From the NCBI RefSeq assembly GCF_041197575.1, contig NZ_JBDKXB010000019.1:1-59289 (forward strand): 59,289 bases of DNA. The letters are read 5' to 3'. The notes beneath the pieces are model-generated. The model worked only from the letters and a program-made list of their open reading frames with translations, made no database searches and was not told where the DNA came from. This document shows, piece by piece, positions 8,407 to 17,560 of the stretch; the first letter of the stretch is position 1, and every line of letters starts with the position of its first letter. The DNA is from Thioalkalicoccus limnaeus. Its GTDB lineage: Bacteria > Pseudomonadota > Gammaproteobacteria > Chromatiales > Chromatiaceae. The position numbers and the translations under genes are program-made.

Positions 8407-9500
8407 TGCTTCTGCTCCAACTCGTCAACGGTGACCGGCGCGCGGTGAGTCGCCTCGTTCCGCGCGCGCCGCTTGCTCAAGGCCACGGCCGCGCCGCCGA
8501 TAACGGCCCCGGCCGCACCAGCGGCGAGCACGGCGCCGGCGTCGAAATCGGTCGGCACCGACAAGGCCTTGTAGAAATCGCCGGCATCCCAGAAACGCGA
8601 CTCGGAGCAGCCGAGACAGGGCGCGCCGGCCTCGACCGGCCAACTGGTGCCGCCGTTCCAGCGCATCGTCGCACAGGCGTTGTAGGTGCTCGGCCCCTTG
8701 CATCCGAGGCGATACAGGCACCAGCCGGCCCGCGCCCCCTCGTCGTCGAAGGTCGCGGCGAATAGGCCCTTGTCGTAGAAGGGGCGGCGATAGCAGCGGT
8801 CGTGGATCGACTGGCCGAAAAAGGCGCGCGGCCGCAGGTAGGCATCGAGTTCCGGGATCTGCCCGAAGGTCAGATACTGCGCGAGCACGCCAGTCATGAC
8901 CATCGGCAATGGCGGACAGCCCGGCACATTGATCACGGGTTTGTCGTGAACCAGGTCCATGACGGCCACGGCGCCGGTCGGATTCGGCCGGGCGTGCGGC
9001 AGCCCGCCGAAGGCGGCACAGCTTCCGATCGCGATCACGGCGGCGGCCCCCTCGACCGTCTCCTCGAGCATCGTCCAGTTGCTGATGCCGGCGATCGTTG
9101 AATAACCGGGGTTCGCATCCGGCCCTGGCAGAGACCCATCGACGATCACCAGGTACTGCCCCCAGTTCGCGCGCATCGCCTCCTCGCGCGCGTGCTCGGC
9201 GGCATCGCCGGACGCCGCCTGCAAGGTATGGTGGTAATCGAGCGAGATGAAATCGAAGATCAGGTCCTCGATCGTCGGCGAATAGCTGCGGGTCAGGGCC
9301 TCGGTACAGCCGGTGCACTCCTGGAACGACAGCCAGATCACCGACGGGCGTCGCGCCTGTTCGAGCGCAGCGGCGATCGCCGGCACCATCGTCGGCGGCA
9401 ACGCCATCAGCGACGCGGTGGCCGTGCAGAATTTCAGAAAGCCGCGGCGCGAAACGCCCTGCTCGCGCAGGTGCTCGCCCAGGGTCTTCGCTTCAGCCAT
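8403..9500 (-). CDS. hynS: [NiFe]-hydrogenase small subunit HynS with Tat signal
   Basis: Electron-transfer subunit of the uptake-type hydrogenase, 365 residues. A twin-arginine signal (SRRGFLKF, Arg18-Arg19) exports the folded HynSL pair. The proximal cluster ligands appear in ECTGCTE (Cys62, Cys65), GSCAAFGG and VPGCPP; the medial and distal clusters follow in the C-terminal half (HDRCYRR, CLYRLGCKGP, CLGCSESRFWD). A glycine/alanine-rich hydrophobic segment near 325-343 is a likely membrane anchor. It begins the coupled hynS-isp1-isp2 series, 24 bases after a HupH-like gene. The export signal places the active site on the periplasmic side. Confidence 0.96.
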   Translation of the reverse strand: MAEAKTLGEHLREQGVSRRGFLKFCTATASLMALPPTMVPAIAAALEQARRPSVIWLSFQECTGCTEALTRSYSPTIEDLIFDFISLDYHHTLQAASGDAAEHAREEAMRANWGQYLVIVDGSLPGPDANPGYSTIAGISNWTMLEETVEGAAAVIAIGSCAAFGGLPHARPNPTGAVAVMDLVHDKPVINVPGCPPLPMVMTGVLAQYLTFGQIPELDAYLRPRAFFGQSIHDRCYRRPFYDKGLFAATFDDEGARAGWCLYRLGCKGPSTYNACATMRWNGGTSWPVEAGAPCLGCSESRFWDAGDFYKALSVPTDFDAGAVLAAGAAGAVIGGAAVALSKRRARNEATHRAPVTVDELEQKQ

Positions 9501-9524
9501 GATCCCCCCTACCAGGACAGGAGT

Positions 9525-9977
9525 TCAGAGTTGCCCGGCACTCGAGGCACCGAGACGTTCGTCCAGCAGCGCGAGCGCTCGTTCGAGATCCTCCGGTTGC
9601 GAGCGCAGGATCGCCGGCACCTCGGCGACCTCGATCTGCAAGGCCAGCGGGCGTTCCTCACCATCACGGTGTTCGACGACCCAGACGCCGGGGATCGCGC
9701 TCTCCCACACCCGCGTCGGCCCAAGCGCCGTGACCGTGGCGGCGACCTCGCCACGCCCGAGCCACCCGAGCAGACGCTCGAGGTCGCCCGGCGCAAAAGG
9801 CTGGCCGCGCAGATCGATCTGCCTCGGCTCGCGTCGTTCGACCAGGCACCTAAGGGCCTCGCGGATCTGGCGCATGACCGCCCAGCCGCCGTCCCAATCG
9901 GGAACAGTCCGCCCATCGGCCACGGACGGCTTCGATTCGCTGTCGATCATCGGTGTCGAGGGTTGGCGCGGACGCAT
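9525..9977 (-). CDS. HupH/HyaF C-terminal-domain protein, hydrogenase accessory
   Basis: A 150-residue protein matching the C-terminal domain of HupH/HyaF, accessory proteins thought to help mature the small subunit and its clusters. The match includes LGRGEVAATV, ESAIPGVWVVEH and IEVAEVPAILRSQPEDL. HupH is normally nearly twice this length, so this is a one-domain form, not clearly a truncation since the frame is clean. It lies 24 bases upstream of hynS in the same direction and probably opens the operon. Start is uncertain: ATG at 9977 or 9950, neither with a good ribosome site. Confidence 0.78.
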   Translation of the reverse strand: MRPRQPSTPMIDSESKPSVADGRTVPDWDGGWAVMRQIREALRCLVERREPRQIDLRGQPFAPGDLERLLGWLGRGEVAATVTALGPTRVWESAIPGVWVVEHRDGEERPLALQIEVAEVPAILRSQPEDLERALALLDERLGASSAGQL

Positions 9978-10217
9978 ATATGAATTCTAGGCGAATTACT
10001 AATATAGCCCTTTGACGCAGCGCACCTAAGATGCGCCGAACTCACCAGCGGATGAATCCATCGGCGACGGCCTCGCCCAGCCGTGTCCGGCTTCGGGCAA
10101 GGTCTGGAGGACCGACGCGTCGATCTGGGGCAGTGCCCGGCGACAACCACGGACGATGGGCGGATGAGATGGCTCGGCATGGGCTCGCCGATGTCGACCA
10201 CGTGAGCTCGCGGAGTC
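9978..10217. other. Divergent intergenic region between the hydrogenase operon and the choice-of-anchor I gene
   Basis: No convincing gene is seen. A short AT-rich island (about 9975-10012) just upstream of the hydrogenase operon contains TATATT read on the minus strand and is the likely promoter zone for that operon. I found no clear FNR palindrome or sigma-54 site. Confidence 0.5.
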
Positions 10218-10235
10218 ATGTCACGGTTCTGTAAC
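10218..10235 (+). promoter_or_regulatory. Pho-box-like repeat upstream of the choice-of-anchor I gene
   Basis: ATGTCAC (10218-10224), four bases, then CTGTAAC (10229-10235): two 7-base direct repeats with 4-base spacing, the arrangement of a PhoB binding site (consensus CTGTCAT-N4-CTGTCAT). It lies about 50 bases before the start of a predicted secreted phosphatase-like protein. The match is good but not perfect and no clean -10 was picked out. Confidence 0.5.
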
Positions 10236-10285
10236 GGCTTTGCGTGATGATGATGACCCCGTCATGACCAAAGAAGGAGTCCTGC

Positions 10286-12016
10286 ATGAAGTTCACCCCC
10301 ATGGCCACCGCCCTGCTCGCCTGCAGCATCGGTGCCAGCGTATCCGCCGCACCTTCGGCCTCACCGTTCGCGATCAGCATCACGCCGCTCGGAACCTACG
10401 CTACCGACATTTTCGACAGGTCCGCCGCCGAGATCGTGGCCCACGATCCGAAAACGCAGCGGCTATTCGTGGTCAATGCCGAGAGCGGACAGATCGATGT
10501 GCTGAGCATCGTGGCACCACAGGTCCCAACGAAGCTGTTCAGCCTGAACCTCGGAACCGTCTTCGCTAACGGCCAAGGGATCGTCAACAGCGTCGCCGTG
10601 CATGCCGGGCTCGTCGCCGCGGCGGTCGAGGCCGTGCCGAGGACGGATCCCGGCCGAGTCGTGTTCTTCGACGCAGCCGGCGAGGAAGGGCTCAGCTTCC
10701 TCGCCGACGTCGAGGTCGGGGCACTGCCCGATGCGCTGACCTTCACCCCTGACGGTAAACGCGTGCTGGTCGCGAACGAAGGCGAGCCGAACGACGACTA
10801 CACCATCGATCCAGAGGGGTCGGTCAGCATCATCGACCTGCCGAAAGACATCGCCAGACTGACCCAGGATCAGGTGCGCACAGCGACCTTCACCAAGTTC
10901 AATGATGTGGAACTGGATCCCGCGATCCGGATCTTCGGCCCAGCGGCCCCCGTCGCGGAAGGTGCGGAAGCCACGCGCACGGTAGCGCAGAATCTCGAGC
11001 CCGAGTGGATCACCGTGTCCAAGGATGGCAGGACGGCATGGGTGGCGCTACAGGAGAATAACGCGATCGCCGTGTTGGACATCGCGGCGGGCGAGTTCAC
11101 CGCAATTCACGCGCTGGGTTTCAAGGACCATCTGCTACCCGGCAACGAGTTGGATGTCAGCGACCGTGATAACCAAATCAATATCACGAACTGGCCGGTC
11201 TTTGGGATGTATCAGCCCGACACCATCGCCAACTATCAATATCGCGGCCGCAACTATATCGTGACGGCGAACGAGGGTGATGCCCGTGATTGGGATGGCT
11301 ATAGCGAAGTGTCGCGGTTCCGGGCCTTATCGGGTAGTGTTCCCATCTGCGCGGACTCCGAGCGTTTCAATGCCTTCTTCGCGAACAACGACATGGGCAT
11401 CACGAACCTCGATCAGCTGCGCGACAACAGCAACATGGGCCGCCTGAATGTCACCATCGAAGACGGCCTCCGGCGCGACGCCGACGGCAAGCCTCTGTGC
11501 TACGAAGACATCTACGCGTTCGGCGCACGCTCGTTCTCGATCTGGAACGACGAACTCGAGCTTGTCTGGGACAGCGGCTCGGAGTTCGAGCGCATCACCG
11601 CCGAGGTCTACCCGGAATTCTTCAACTCGAACCATCGCGAAAACAGCTTCGAGACCCGCAGCGACGACAAGGGTCCGGAGCCGGAAGGCGTTGTGCTCGC
11701 GAAGCTCTGGGGGCGTGACTATGCCTTCATCGGGCTCGAGCGCGTCGGCGGCGTGATGATCTACGACATCACGAACCCCTACGCCCCGCAGTTCGTGCAA
11801 TATTTCAACAATCGCGACTTCGGTTTCGACCCGACCGACGACAATGAGCGGCCCTTTGCCGGCGATCTCGGCGCCGAAGGCCTGATCGTCATCGAGGCAT
11901 CCAAGAGCCCAGTCCCCGGTGTTCCGCTGCTCGTGGTCGCGAACGAGGTCAGCGGCACCACGACGCTCTTCCGCATCGACCGCGAACGCCTGGTCGGTGC
12001 TTCTCGCCCGAGATAA
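10286..12016 (+). CDS. Secreted choice-of-anchor I family protein (alkaline-phosphatase-like)
   Basis: A 576-residue exported protein with a signal peptide (residues 1-22, cleavage after VSAA). The mature part starts with the family signature: AAEIVAHDPKTQRLFVVNAESGQIDVL, here read as AEIVAHDP followed by RLFVVNAE, then repeated beta-propeller-like segments and ANEGDARDWDGYSE near 335-350. Members of the choice-of-anchor I family are often annotated as alkaline phosphatases, though biochemical proof is limited. No C-terminal sorting anchor is visible. An AAGGAG ribosome site precedes the ATG, and a Pho-box-like repeat lies upstream, suggesting induction in phosphate starvation. Confidence 0.8.
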   Translation: MKFTPMATALLACSIGASVSAAPSASPFAISITPLGTYATDIFDRSAAEIVAHDPKTQRLFVVNAESGQIDVLSIVAPQVPTKLFSLNLGTVFANGQGIVNSVAVHAGLVAAAVEAVPRTDPGRVVFFDAAGEEGLSFLADVEVGALPDALTFTPDGKRVLVANEGEPNDDYTIDPEGSVSIIDLPKDIARLTQDQVRTATFTKFNDVELDPAIRIFGPAAPVAEGAEATRTVAQNLEPEWITVSKDGRTAWVALQENNAIAVLDIAAGEFTAIHALGFKDHLLPGNELDVSDRDNQINITNWPVFGMYQPDTIANYQYRGRNYIVTANEGDARDWDGYSEVSRFRALSGSVPICADSERFNAFFANNDMGITNLDQLRDNSNMGRLNVTIEDGLRRDADGKPLCYEDIYAFGARSFSIWNDELELVWDSGSEFERITAEVYPEFFNSNHRENSFETRSDDKGPEPEGVVLAKLWGRDYAFIGLERVGGVMIYDITNPYAPQFVQYFNNRDFGFDPTDDNERPFAGDLGAEGLIVIEASKSPVPGVPLLVVANEVSGTTTLFRIDRERLVGASRPR

Positions 12017-12060
12017 CGGGCGAGGGAGGGGCACGAAAGGGACGCAAGGACAGCGTCCCT
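12003..12060 (+). terminator. Twin hairpins at the end of the choice-of-anchor I gene
   Basis: Arms CTCGCCCG (12003-12010) and CGGGCGAG (12017-12024) form a hairpin whose loop contains the TAA stop codon. A second hairpin, AGGGACGC/GCGTCCCT, spans 12038-12060. Neither is followed by a T-tract, so they may act as a factor-dependent terminator or as mRNA 3'-end protection. Confidence 0.45.
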
Positions 12061-12180
12061 CAGGGGGACGCTGATCTATCGAGGGCTGGCGCGAGCAACG
12101 CAAGCTCTGCGACCGCCAGTGCGACGCCGAAGGCCGGCATCACGACGACTCAGATGGTATGAGGGTTGGCGGATATCGCC

Positions 12181-14097
12181 TCAATCCTCGCCGGACGCGA
12201 GGGTGAGATTTCGCTCGATCTTCGCACGGACCGCGATGTCGTCGAGCATCTCCTCGAAATAGCTCTGCGCGATCAGGTTCGTGAGGGTCTCGGCCTCGCG
12301 ATTACGGATCGGATCCGGCAAGTCGTCGAGCGCCTTCTCGACGACGTCGTACACGGCGACCACCGCGACATCGCCGCCGGCTAACGACGCCATGCCAAAG
12401 GTTGGCCGGTCTGGCTGCGGCCTTGGCAGATCGAAGGCCAGCGTCCGAACGGCATCGGGTAACGCCGAATCCCGCCGAGTCACGAGCCGCGGTGCCTCGA
12501 CAGACCAGCCGCCGGCCACGTCATCGAGCCCAACGTCTCCGGCGCGCAGTTGCGCGATCATCGCGGAGGCCGATTCGCGCGCCAGCCGTTCGGCACGCTC
12601 GAGGCGCAACGCCTCGACGATCTCTGCACGGACCTCGGGCAATGGACGAACGGACGCATCACGATGGTCGATGACCCGGAGGACGATCGCCTGGAGCACA
12701 CCGCGCTGAGGCTCGATCAGGTCACTATTGAGACCCCGCCGCAACACCTCGTCGCTGAAGGCAGCGGCCAATACCCTCGGGCTACCCAAAACGCCCTCGG
12801 CACCGGTACGCGGAATCCAATCGCTCGTCTGTATCTCGAGACCGAGATCCTGCGCTGCTGGCGCGAGCGTATCGCCGGCCTCGAAGGTCAGGGTCCCCAA
12901 GCGCTCACCCCAGTCGTAGAACAAGGATTCGAAGTGCCTCCTGGCCGCCGATTCCGCCAGCTCATCTCGCAGCTCTTCGAACGACGGTGTCTGCGCTGGA
13001 GTGATCCGGTCGACCTGGATCAGGTGATAGCCAAAGGATGTCCGTACCGGATCACTGAGGACCCCTTCGTCCAACGAGAAGGCCACAGCCTCGAAATCCG
13101 GATCCAGCAAACCCGGCGCCATCTCGCCGAGGTTTCCTCCTTCCACGCGGCTTCCCGGATCGTCGGACAATTCCTGAGCCACGACACCAAAATCCTCGCC
13201 GGCGAGGATGCGATCCCGCGCTGCATTGATCGTCTCGAGCGCCTCGACGTCACCCGCTGCATCCGGAACCGAGACCAGGATATGCCGAATCTGGCGTCGT
13301 TCTGGCTCGCTCAGACGATGTATCTCCGCCTCGTAAAGTTGGCGCAGGTCTTCTTCCTGAGGAGGCGCTACCGCGGCAACCGTGTCCTCATCGAGCAAAA
13401 GATACTCGACCTTGACCATCTCCGGCGTCGCGAACAGGAACTCATTCGCTTGGTAATAGGCCTGAATCTCGGCGTCATCGACCTGCGCATCGTCAAGCAG
13501 ATCGGCAACGGGGACGCGCACGAACGCCACCTCTCGTTCCTGACCGAGCAACCTCAGGGCTTCCGTCACCTCACGGTCCGTCACGAACTCGCTGGCGAAG
13601 ACGGCTCGTTCGAGCTGAGTCCCGACCAAACGTTGCCGCAATTGCTCTTCGTATTGCACGGGTATCAACCCGCGGGTGGCCAGGGCACGCTCATAGGTGT
13701 CGCGGTCGAAACGCCCGTCCAGATGAAAGGCCGGATTCGTGACGATCGCGAGACGGATCTCCTGATCTGACGCGCGCAACCCGAGCGACTTGGACGTCGT
13801 CAACAAAAGGGCCTCGCGAATCATCGACTCGAGCACCTCGGCCCGTAACTGACTATCCGGGAACAGGTCTGGACTGTAAGCCGCACCGAGTTGTTCGCGC
13901 AGCATCAGACGCGTCCCATGGTACTGGCGATCGAATTCGCGTCGCGTTATCTCCACGCCATTGACACTGGCGACGACCGGATCGGCCCCTCCACCATAGT
14001 AGGAATGAATGCCCCACAGAGCGAAAGGAATGCTGATCAGGATGACGATCGCCCAGGCGATCCAACCGCGCGAGTGCTCTCGAATACTCTGCAGCAT
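12181..14097 (-). CDS. ppiD: Peptidyl-prolyl isomerase / periplasmic chaperone PpiD
   Basis: An inner-membrane-anchored periplasmic chaperone of 638 residues, assisting proteins leaving the Sec translocon. It has one N-terminal membrane helix (about 13-30, AWAIVILISIPFALWG), a SurA-type N-terminal chaperone domain, and a parvulin rotamase domain near 265-366 (RRQIRHILVSV, GGNLGEM, SFGYHLIQV). Length is normal for PpiD. It is the last gene of the tig-clpP-clpX-lon-hupB series, from which it is separated by two tRNA genes. Confidence 0.95.
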   Translation of the reverse strand: MLQSIREHSRGWIAWAIVILISIPFALWGIHSYYGGGADPVVASVNGVEITRREFDRQYHGTRLMLREQLGAAYSPDLFPDSQLRAEVLESMIREALLLTTSKSLGLRASDQEIRLAIVTNPAFHLDGRFDRDTYERALATRGLIPVQYEEQLRQRLVGTQLERAVFASEFVTDREVTEALRLLGQEREVAFVRVPVADLLDDAQVDDAEIQAYYQANEFLFATPEMVKVEYLLLDEDTVAAVAPPQEEDLRQLYEAEIHRLSEPERRQIRHILVSVPDAAGDVEALETINAARDRILAGEDFGVVAQELSDDPGSRVEGGNLGEMAPGLLDPDFEAVAFSLDEGVLSDPVRTSFGYHLIQVDRITPAQTPSFEELRDELAESAARRHFESLFYDWGERLGTLTFEAGDTLAPAAQDLGLEIQTSDWIPRTGAEGVLGSPRVLAAAFSDEVLRRGLNSDLIEPQRGVLQAIVLRVIDHRDASVRPLPEVRAEIVEALRLERAERLARESASAMIAQLRAGDVGLDDVAGGWSVEAPRLVTRRDSALPDAVRTLAFDLPRPQPDRPTFGMASLAGGDVAVVAVYDVVEKALDDLPDPIRNREAETLTNLIAQSYFEEMLDDIAVRAKIERNLTLASGED

Positions 14098-14183
14098 AGC
14101 GTCAACAGGCTTAATTCAGCGAAAATCGTGGCGACTTAAACAGAAACGGGGCACCTTTTTGAGGATACCCCGTTATCTCGATA

Positions 14184-14260
14184 TGGCGGAGTGGACGGGA
14201 CTCGAACCCGCGACCCCCGGCGTGACAGGCCGGTATTCTAACCAACTGAACTACCACTCC
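14184..14260 (-). tRNA. tRNA-Asp (GTC)
   Basis: A 77-base cloverleaf read on the minus strand: acceptor arm GGAGTGG/CCACTCC, D arm TAGTTCAGTTGG, anticodon loop CTGTCAC with anticodon GTC, T arm GCGGGTTCGAGTCCCGT, and an encoded CCA end. It sits 86 bases from ppiD and lies beside a tRNA-Val between hupB and ppiD. Confidence 0.97.
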
Positions 14261-14328
14261 GAAAACATGTCACGATGCCGTTACATAATAACACGAAAGA
14301 GCTGTCTCGACAACGGCAAAAAGGCGCT

Positions 14329-14404
14329 TGGTGGGTGCTGCAGGGATCGAACCTGCGACCCTCGCCTTGTAAGGGCGATGCTCTCCCAGCTGAGCTAAGC
14401 ACCC
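14329..14404 (-). tRNA. tRNA-Val (TAC)
   Basis: A 76-base cloverleaf on the minus strand: acceptor GGGTGCT/AGCACCC, D arm TAGCTCAGCTGGGAGA, anticodon loop CTTACAA with anticodon TAC, T arm GCAGGTTCGATCCCTGC, and an encoded CCA end. It begins 15 bases after the hupB stop and is likely co-transcribed with hupB and tRNA-Asp. Confidence 0.97.
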
Positions 14405-14419
14405 CTTCCAGCGAAACCG

Positions 14420-14692
14420 CTATTTTACGGCATCCTTGAGGGCTTTTCCAGCCTTGAATGTCGGCGTCTTCGACGCGGCGATTTTGATGGCCTCTCCAGT
14501 TTGCGGGTTGCGCCCTGTGCGCGCAGCACGCTCGCGAACCGTGAAGGTCCCGAAACCGATCAGCGATACCGTCTCCCCATTCTTCAAACCTTCGGCGATG
14601 GCCTCGGTCAAGCCATCCAAGGCCCGTGCCGCAGCCGATTTGGAGATATCAGCTGCCCCCGCCATCTTCTCGATGAGTTCCGATTTATTCAT
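14420..14692 (-). CDS. hupB: DNA-binding protein HU (beta-type)
   Basis: A 90-residue nucleoid protein that bends DNA as a dimer. It starts MNKSELIEKMAGAADISKSA and has the HU arm signature GFGTFTVRERAARTGRNPQTG followed by a helical end, here read as GFGTFTVRER and ARTGRNPQTG. The frame is open upstream to 14743, but the ATG at 14692 gives the standard length and has a GGGGGA ribosome site. It follows lon, as in many gammaproteobacteria. Confidence 0.96.
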   Translation of the reverse strand: MNKSELIEKMAGAADISKSAAARALDGLTEAIAEGLKNGETVSLIGFGTFTVRERAARTGRNPQTGEAIKIAASKTPTFKAGKALKDAVK

Positions 14693-15103
14693 TATTCCCC
14701 CAGTTTGATTCGCTTCGACGACCCGAATCCTATCGCCCGACACAAGCAGACGTATCCGCCAACGTCATCTCCAGACCCTGCCAAGCGACCTGCAAACGCC
14801 TCGCGCGGGAGGATGGTCGCCATCCTATACGGCGGAGGCAATCTCGACAATACCTACGCGCGTCACCGACCGCCTCGCGTCAATGCCGGTGATCAGACCG
14901 GCACGAATGAAACCATGGTTCGGTCGGCCTGAAACAAAAGGTCCAAAACGACACCGACCGCCTTTCGTACCACTGGCTTGTCGCGACGTCCATTTTCGGC
15001 ATCACGCTGGCAGTCGCAAGGCTTGCATCGGGGCCGCCAGCCTTGATCAAGAAGGCGAACGTCAATCCCGGCATCGTCCGGCATGGAAATGCCCAGCCAT
15101 CGC
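14693..15103. other. lon-hupB intergenic region, 411 bases
   Basis: No gene is seen. It contains one modest hairpin (TGCCGGT/ACCGGCA, 14884-14903) without a T-tract, and must hold the hupB promoter, which I could not place. Confidence 0.5.
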
Positions 15104-17560
15104 CTAATGATGCCGCCGCACACCGGTGTCCTTCTTCCGCTCTCGCTTCGCAGCGACTGGAGGCGAAACTTTCGGATCCGAGCTTGGCTCGTCACCCGCG
15201 GGCGTTACGCTCGCATCGGGCATCGCGGCGAACGCCACATCGAGCACCTCGTCGATCCAGCGAACAACGCGGATATCGAGATTCTGCTTGATATTCCTGG
15301 GGATCTCGACAAGATCCCGCTCGTTCTCCCGAGGGATGATCACGACCTCGATCCCACCACGGTGCGCGGCCAGCAGCTTCTCCTTGAGCCCACCGATCGG
15401 CAACACTTCACCGCGCAACGTGATCTCGCCCGTCATCGCGACGTTCGACCGGACCGGGACCTTCGTGAGCGCCGAAACCAAGGCCGTACACATCGCGACA
15501 CCAGCACTGGGTCCATCCTTCGGCGTCGCCCCCTCTGGTACGTGTACGTGAACATCATACTTCTGGTGAAAGTCGGCGTCTATCCCCAACGATTCCGCGC
15601 GGCTCCGAACGACCGTCATTGCCGCCTGGATCGATTCCTGCATCACCTCGCCGAGATGCCCGGTAAAAATGAACTTGCCCTTGCCTGGCACCAAGGTAGC
15701 CTCGATCCTCAGCAACTCGCCTCCGACCTCGGTCCAGGCGAGCCCAGTCACCTGACCGATCTGATCGTGTTCGTCAGCCCGCCCGAAACGGAAGCGTTGC
15801 ACACCAAGATACCGCTCCAGCGATTTCGGGGTCACGGTGACGGTCGACGCCCTTTTCTTCAACAAAATTTCTTTGACGACCTTGCGGCAGATCTTGGAAA
15901 CCTCGCGTTCCAGGTTCCTGACACCGGCCTCGCGGGTGTAATGCCGGATGATATCCCGCAGCGTTGCCTCGCGCAGAATCACCTCGCCTTTCTTCAGCCC
16001 ATTGTTCTTCATCTGCTTCGGAATCAGGTAGCGCTCCGCGATGGCCACCTTTTCATCCTCGGTGTAACCGGACAACCGGATGACCTCCATCCGATCGAGC
16101 AGGGCCGGCGGAATATTCAGCGTATTCGCTGTCGCTACGAACATCGTCTCCGATAGATCGAAATCGACCTCGAGGTAATGGTCATTGAAGGTATGATTCT
16201 GCTCTGGGTCGAGCACTTCGAGCAGCGCCGAAGCCGGATCACCCCGAAAATCCATTGCCATCTTATCGATTTCATCCAAAAGGAACAGAGGGTTACGCGT
16301 TCCAACCTTGGACAGGTTCTGGATGATCTTACCCGGCAAAGCTCCGATATAGGTGCGGCGGTGACCACGTATCTCCGCCTCGTCCCGCACCCCTCCGAGC
16401 GACATGCGCGCGAACTTGCGATTCGTCGCCCGCGCAATCGATTGACCCAACGATGTCTTCCCGACCCCAGGCGGGCCGACGAGACAGAGTATCGGACCTT
16501 TGAGCTTACGGACACGCTGCTGAACCGCCAGGTACTCGAGAATCCGCTCCTTCACCTTCTCGAGGCCATAGTGATCGGTCTCGAGGACCCGTTCCGCGAC
16601 GGCGATGTCGTTACGGATCCGACTCCGAGCCTTCCAGGGTACGTTTACCAGCGTATCCAGGTAATTGCGCACCACCGTCGCCTCAGCGGACATCGGTGAC
16701 ATCAGCTTGAGCTTGTTCAGTTCTGTGACGGCCTTGGCCTTGACCTCCTTCGGCATCCCGGCCGCTTCGATCCGTCGCCCAAGATCCTCGAGCTCATTCG
16801 GGGCCTCCTCGAGCTCGCCCAACTCCTTCTGGATGGCCTTCATCTGTTCATTGAGGTAATACTCCCTCTGATTCTTCTCCATCTGGCGTTTGACTCGACC
16901 ACGAATCCGCTTCTCCATTTGCAGGAGATCGTTCTCGGACTCCATCAAGCCCATCAGGTGTTCGAGTCGAGCCTGCACATCGACGATCTCGAGGACGCGC
17001 TGTTTCTCCTCGATCTTCAGAGACATATGCGCGGCCATCGTATCGGCCAGCCGCCCCGGTTCATCGATGCTCGACAAGGACGTCAACACCTCTGGCGGCA
17101 CCTTCTTGTTGAGTTTGACGTACTGATCGAACAAGGCCACCGCCGAACGCATCAGCACCTCTTGCTCACGCTCTTCGGCATCGATGCGATCATGTAGTGG
17201 CTCTACGAGCGCCGAGAACACGTCATCCGTCGACAAGAAATCCGTGATCCGGGCGCGTTGATTCCCCTCGACCAGAACCTTGACGGTGCCATCCGGCAGT
17301 TTCAGTAGCTGCAAAATGTTCGCCAAAGTCCCGACTTCATTGAGATCCTTGACCCCCGGATCGTCGACCTCGGCACTCTTTTGCGCGATCAGCAGGATTT
17401 GCTTGTCCCCCGCCATCGCGGCATCGAGCGCCTTGATCGATTTTTCGCGGCCGACAAACAGTGGAATGACCATGTGCGGATACACGACGACATCGCGCAA
17501 TGGCAGTAATGGCACGTCCTGGTTCGTATCGACGCTTGAAATGGGGTTCTTCTTGGCCAT
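15104..17560 (-). CDS. lon: ATP-dependent protease Lon
   Basis: Cytoplasmic AAA+ serine protease that degrades misfolded and regulatory proteins; 818 residues, single-chain bacterial type. An N-terminal substrate-binding domain (about 15-210) and coiled coil lead to the ATPase with Walker A GPPGVGKT (362-369) and Walker B FLLDEIDK, then the protease domain with the catalytic dyad Ser685 (DGPSAGV) and Lys728 (GGLKEK). All key residues are present. The C-terminal tail after about 790 is rich in lysine and arginine. It stands between clpX and hupB. Confidence 0.97.
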   Translation of the reverse strand: MAKKNPISSVDTNQDVPLLPLRDVVVYPHMVIPLFVGREKSIKALDAAMAGDKQILLIAQKSAEVDDPGVKDLNEVGTLANILQLLKLPDGTVKVLVEGNQRARITDFLSTDDVFSALVEPLHDRIDAEEREQEVLMRSAVALFDQYVKLNKKVPPEVLTSLSSIDEPGRLADTMAAHMSLKIEEKQRVLEIVDVQARLEHLMGLMESENDLLQMEKRIRGRVKRQMEKNQREYYLNEQMKAIQKELGELEEAPNELEDLGRRIEAAGMPKEVKAKAVTELNKLKLMSPMSAEATVVRNYLDTLVNVPWKARSRIRNDIAVAERVLETDHYGLEKVKERILEYLAVQQRVRKLKGPILCLVGPPGVGKTSLGQSIARATNRKFARMSLGGVRDEAEIRGHRRTYIGALPGKIIQNLSKVGTRNPLFLLDEIDKMAMDFRGDPASALLEVLDPEQNHTFNDHYLEVDFDLSETMFVATANTLNIPPALLDRMEVIRLSGYTEDEKVAIAERYLIPKQMKNNGLKKGEVILREATLRDIIRHYTREAGVRNLEREVSKICRKVVKEILLKKRASTVTVTPKSLERYLGVQRFRFGRADEHDQIGQVTGLAWTEVGGELLRIEATLVPGKGKFIFTGHLGEVMQESIQAAMTVVRSRAESLGIDADFHQKYDVHVHVPEGATPKDGPSAGVAMCTALVSALTKVPVRSNVAMTGEITLRGEVLPIGGLKEKLLAAHRGGIEVVIIPRENERDLVEIPRNIKQNLDIRVVRWIDEVLDVAFAAMPDASVTPAGDEPSSDPKVSPPVAAKRERKKDTGVRRHH

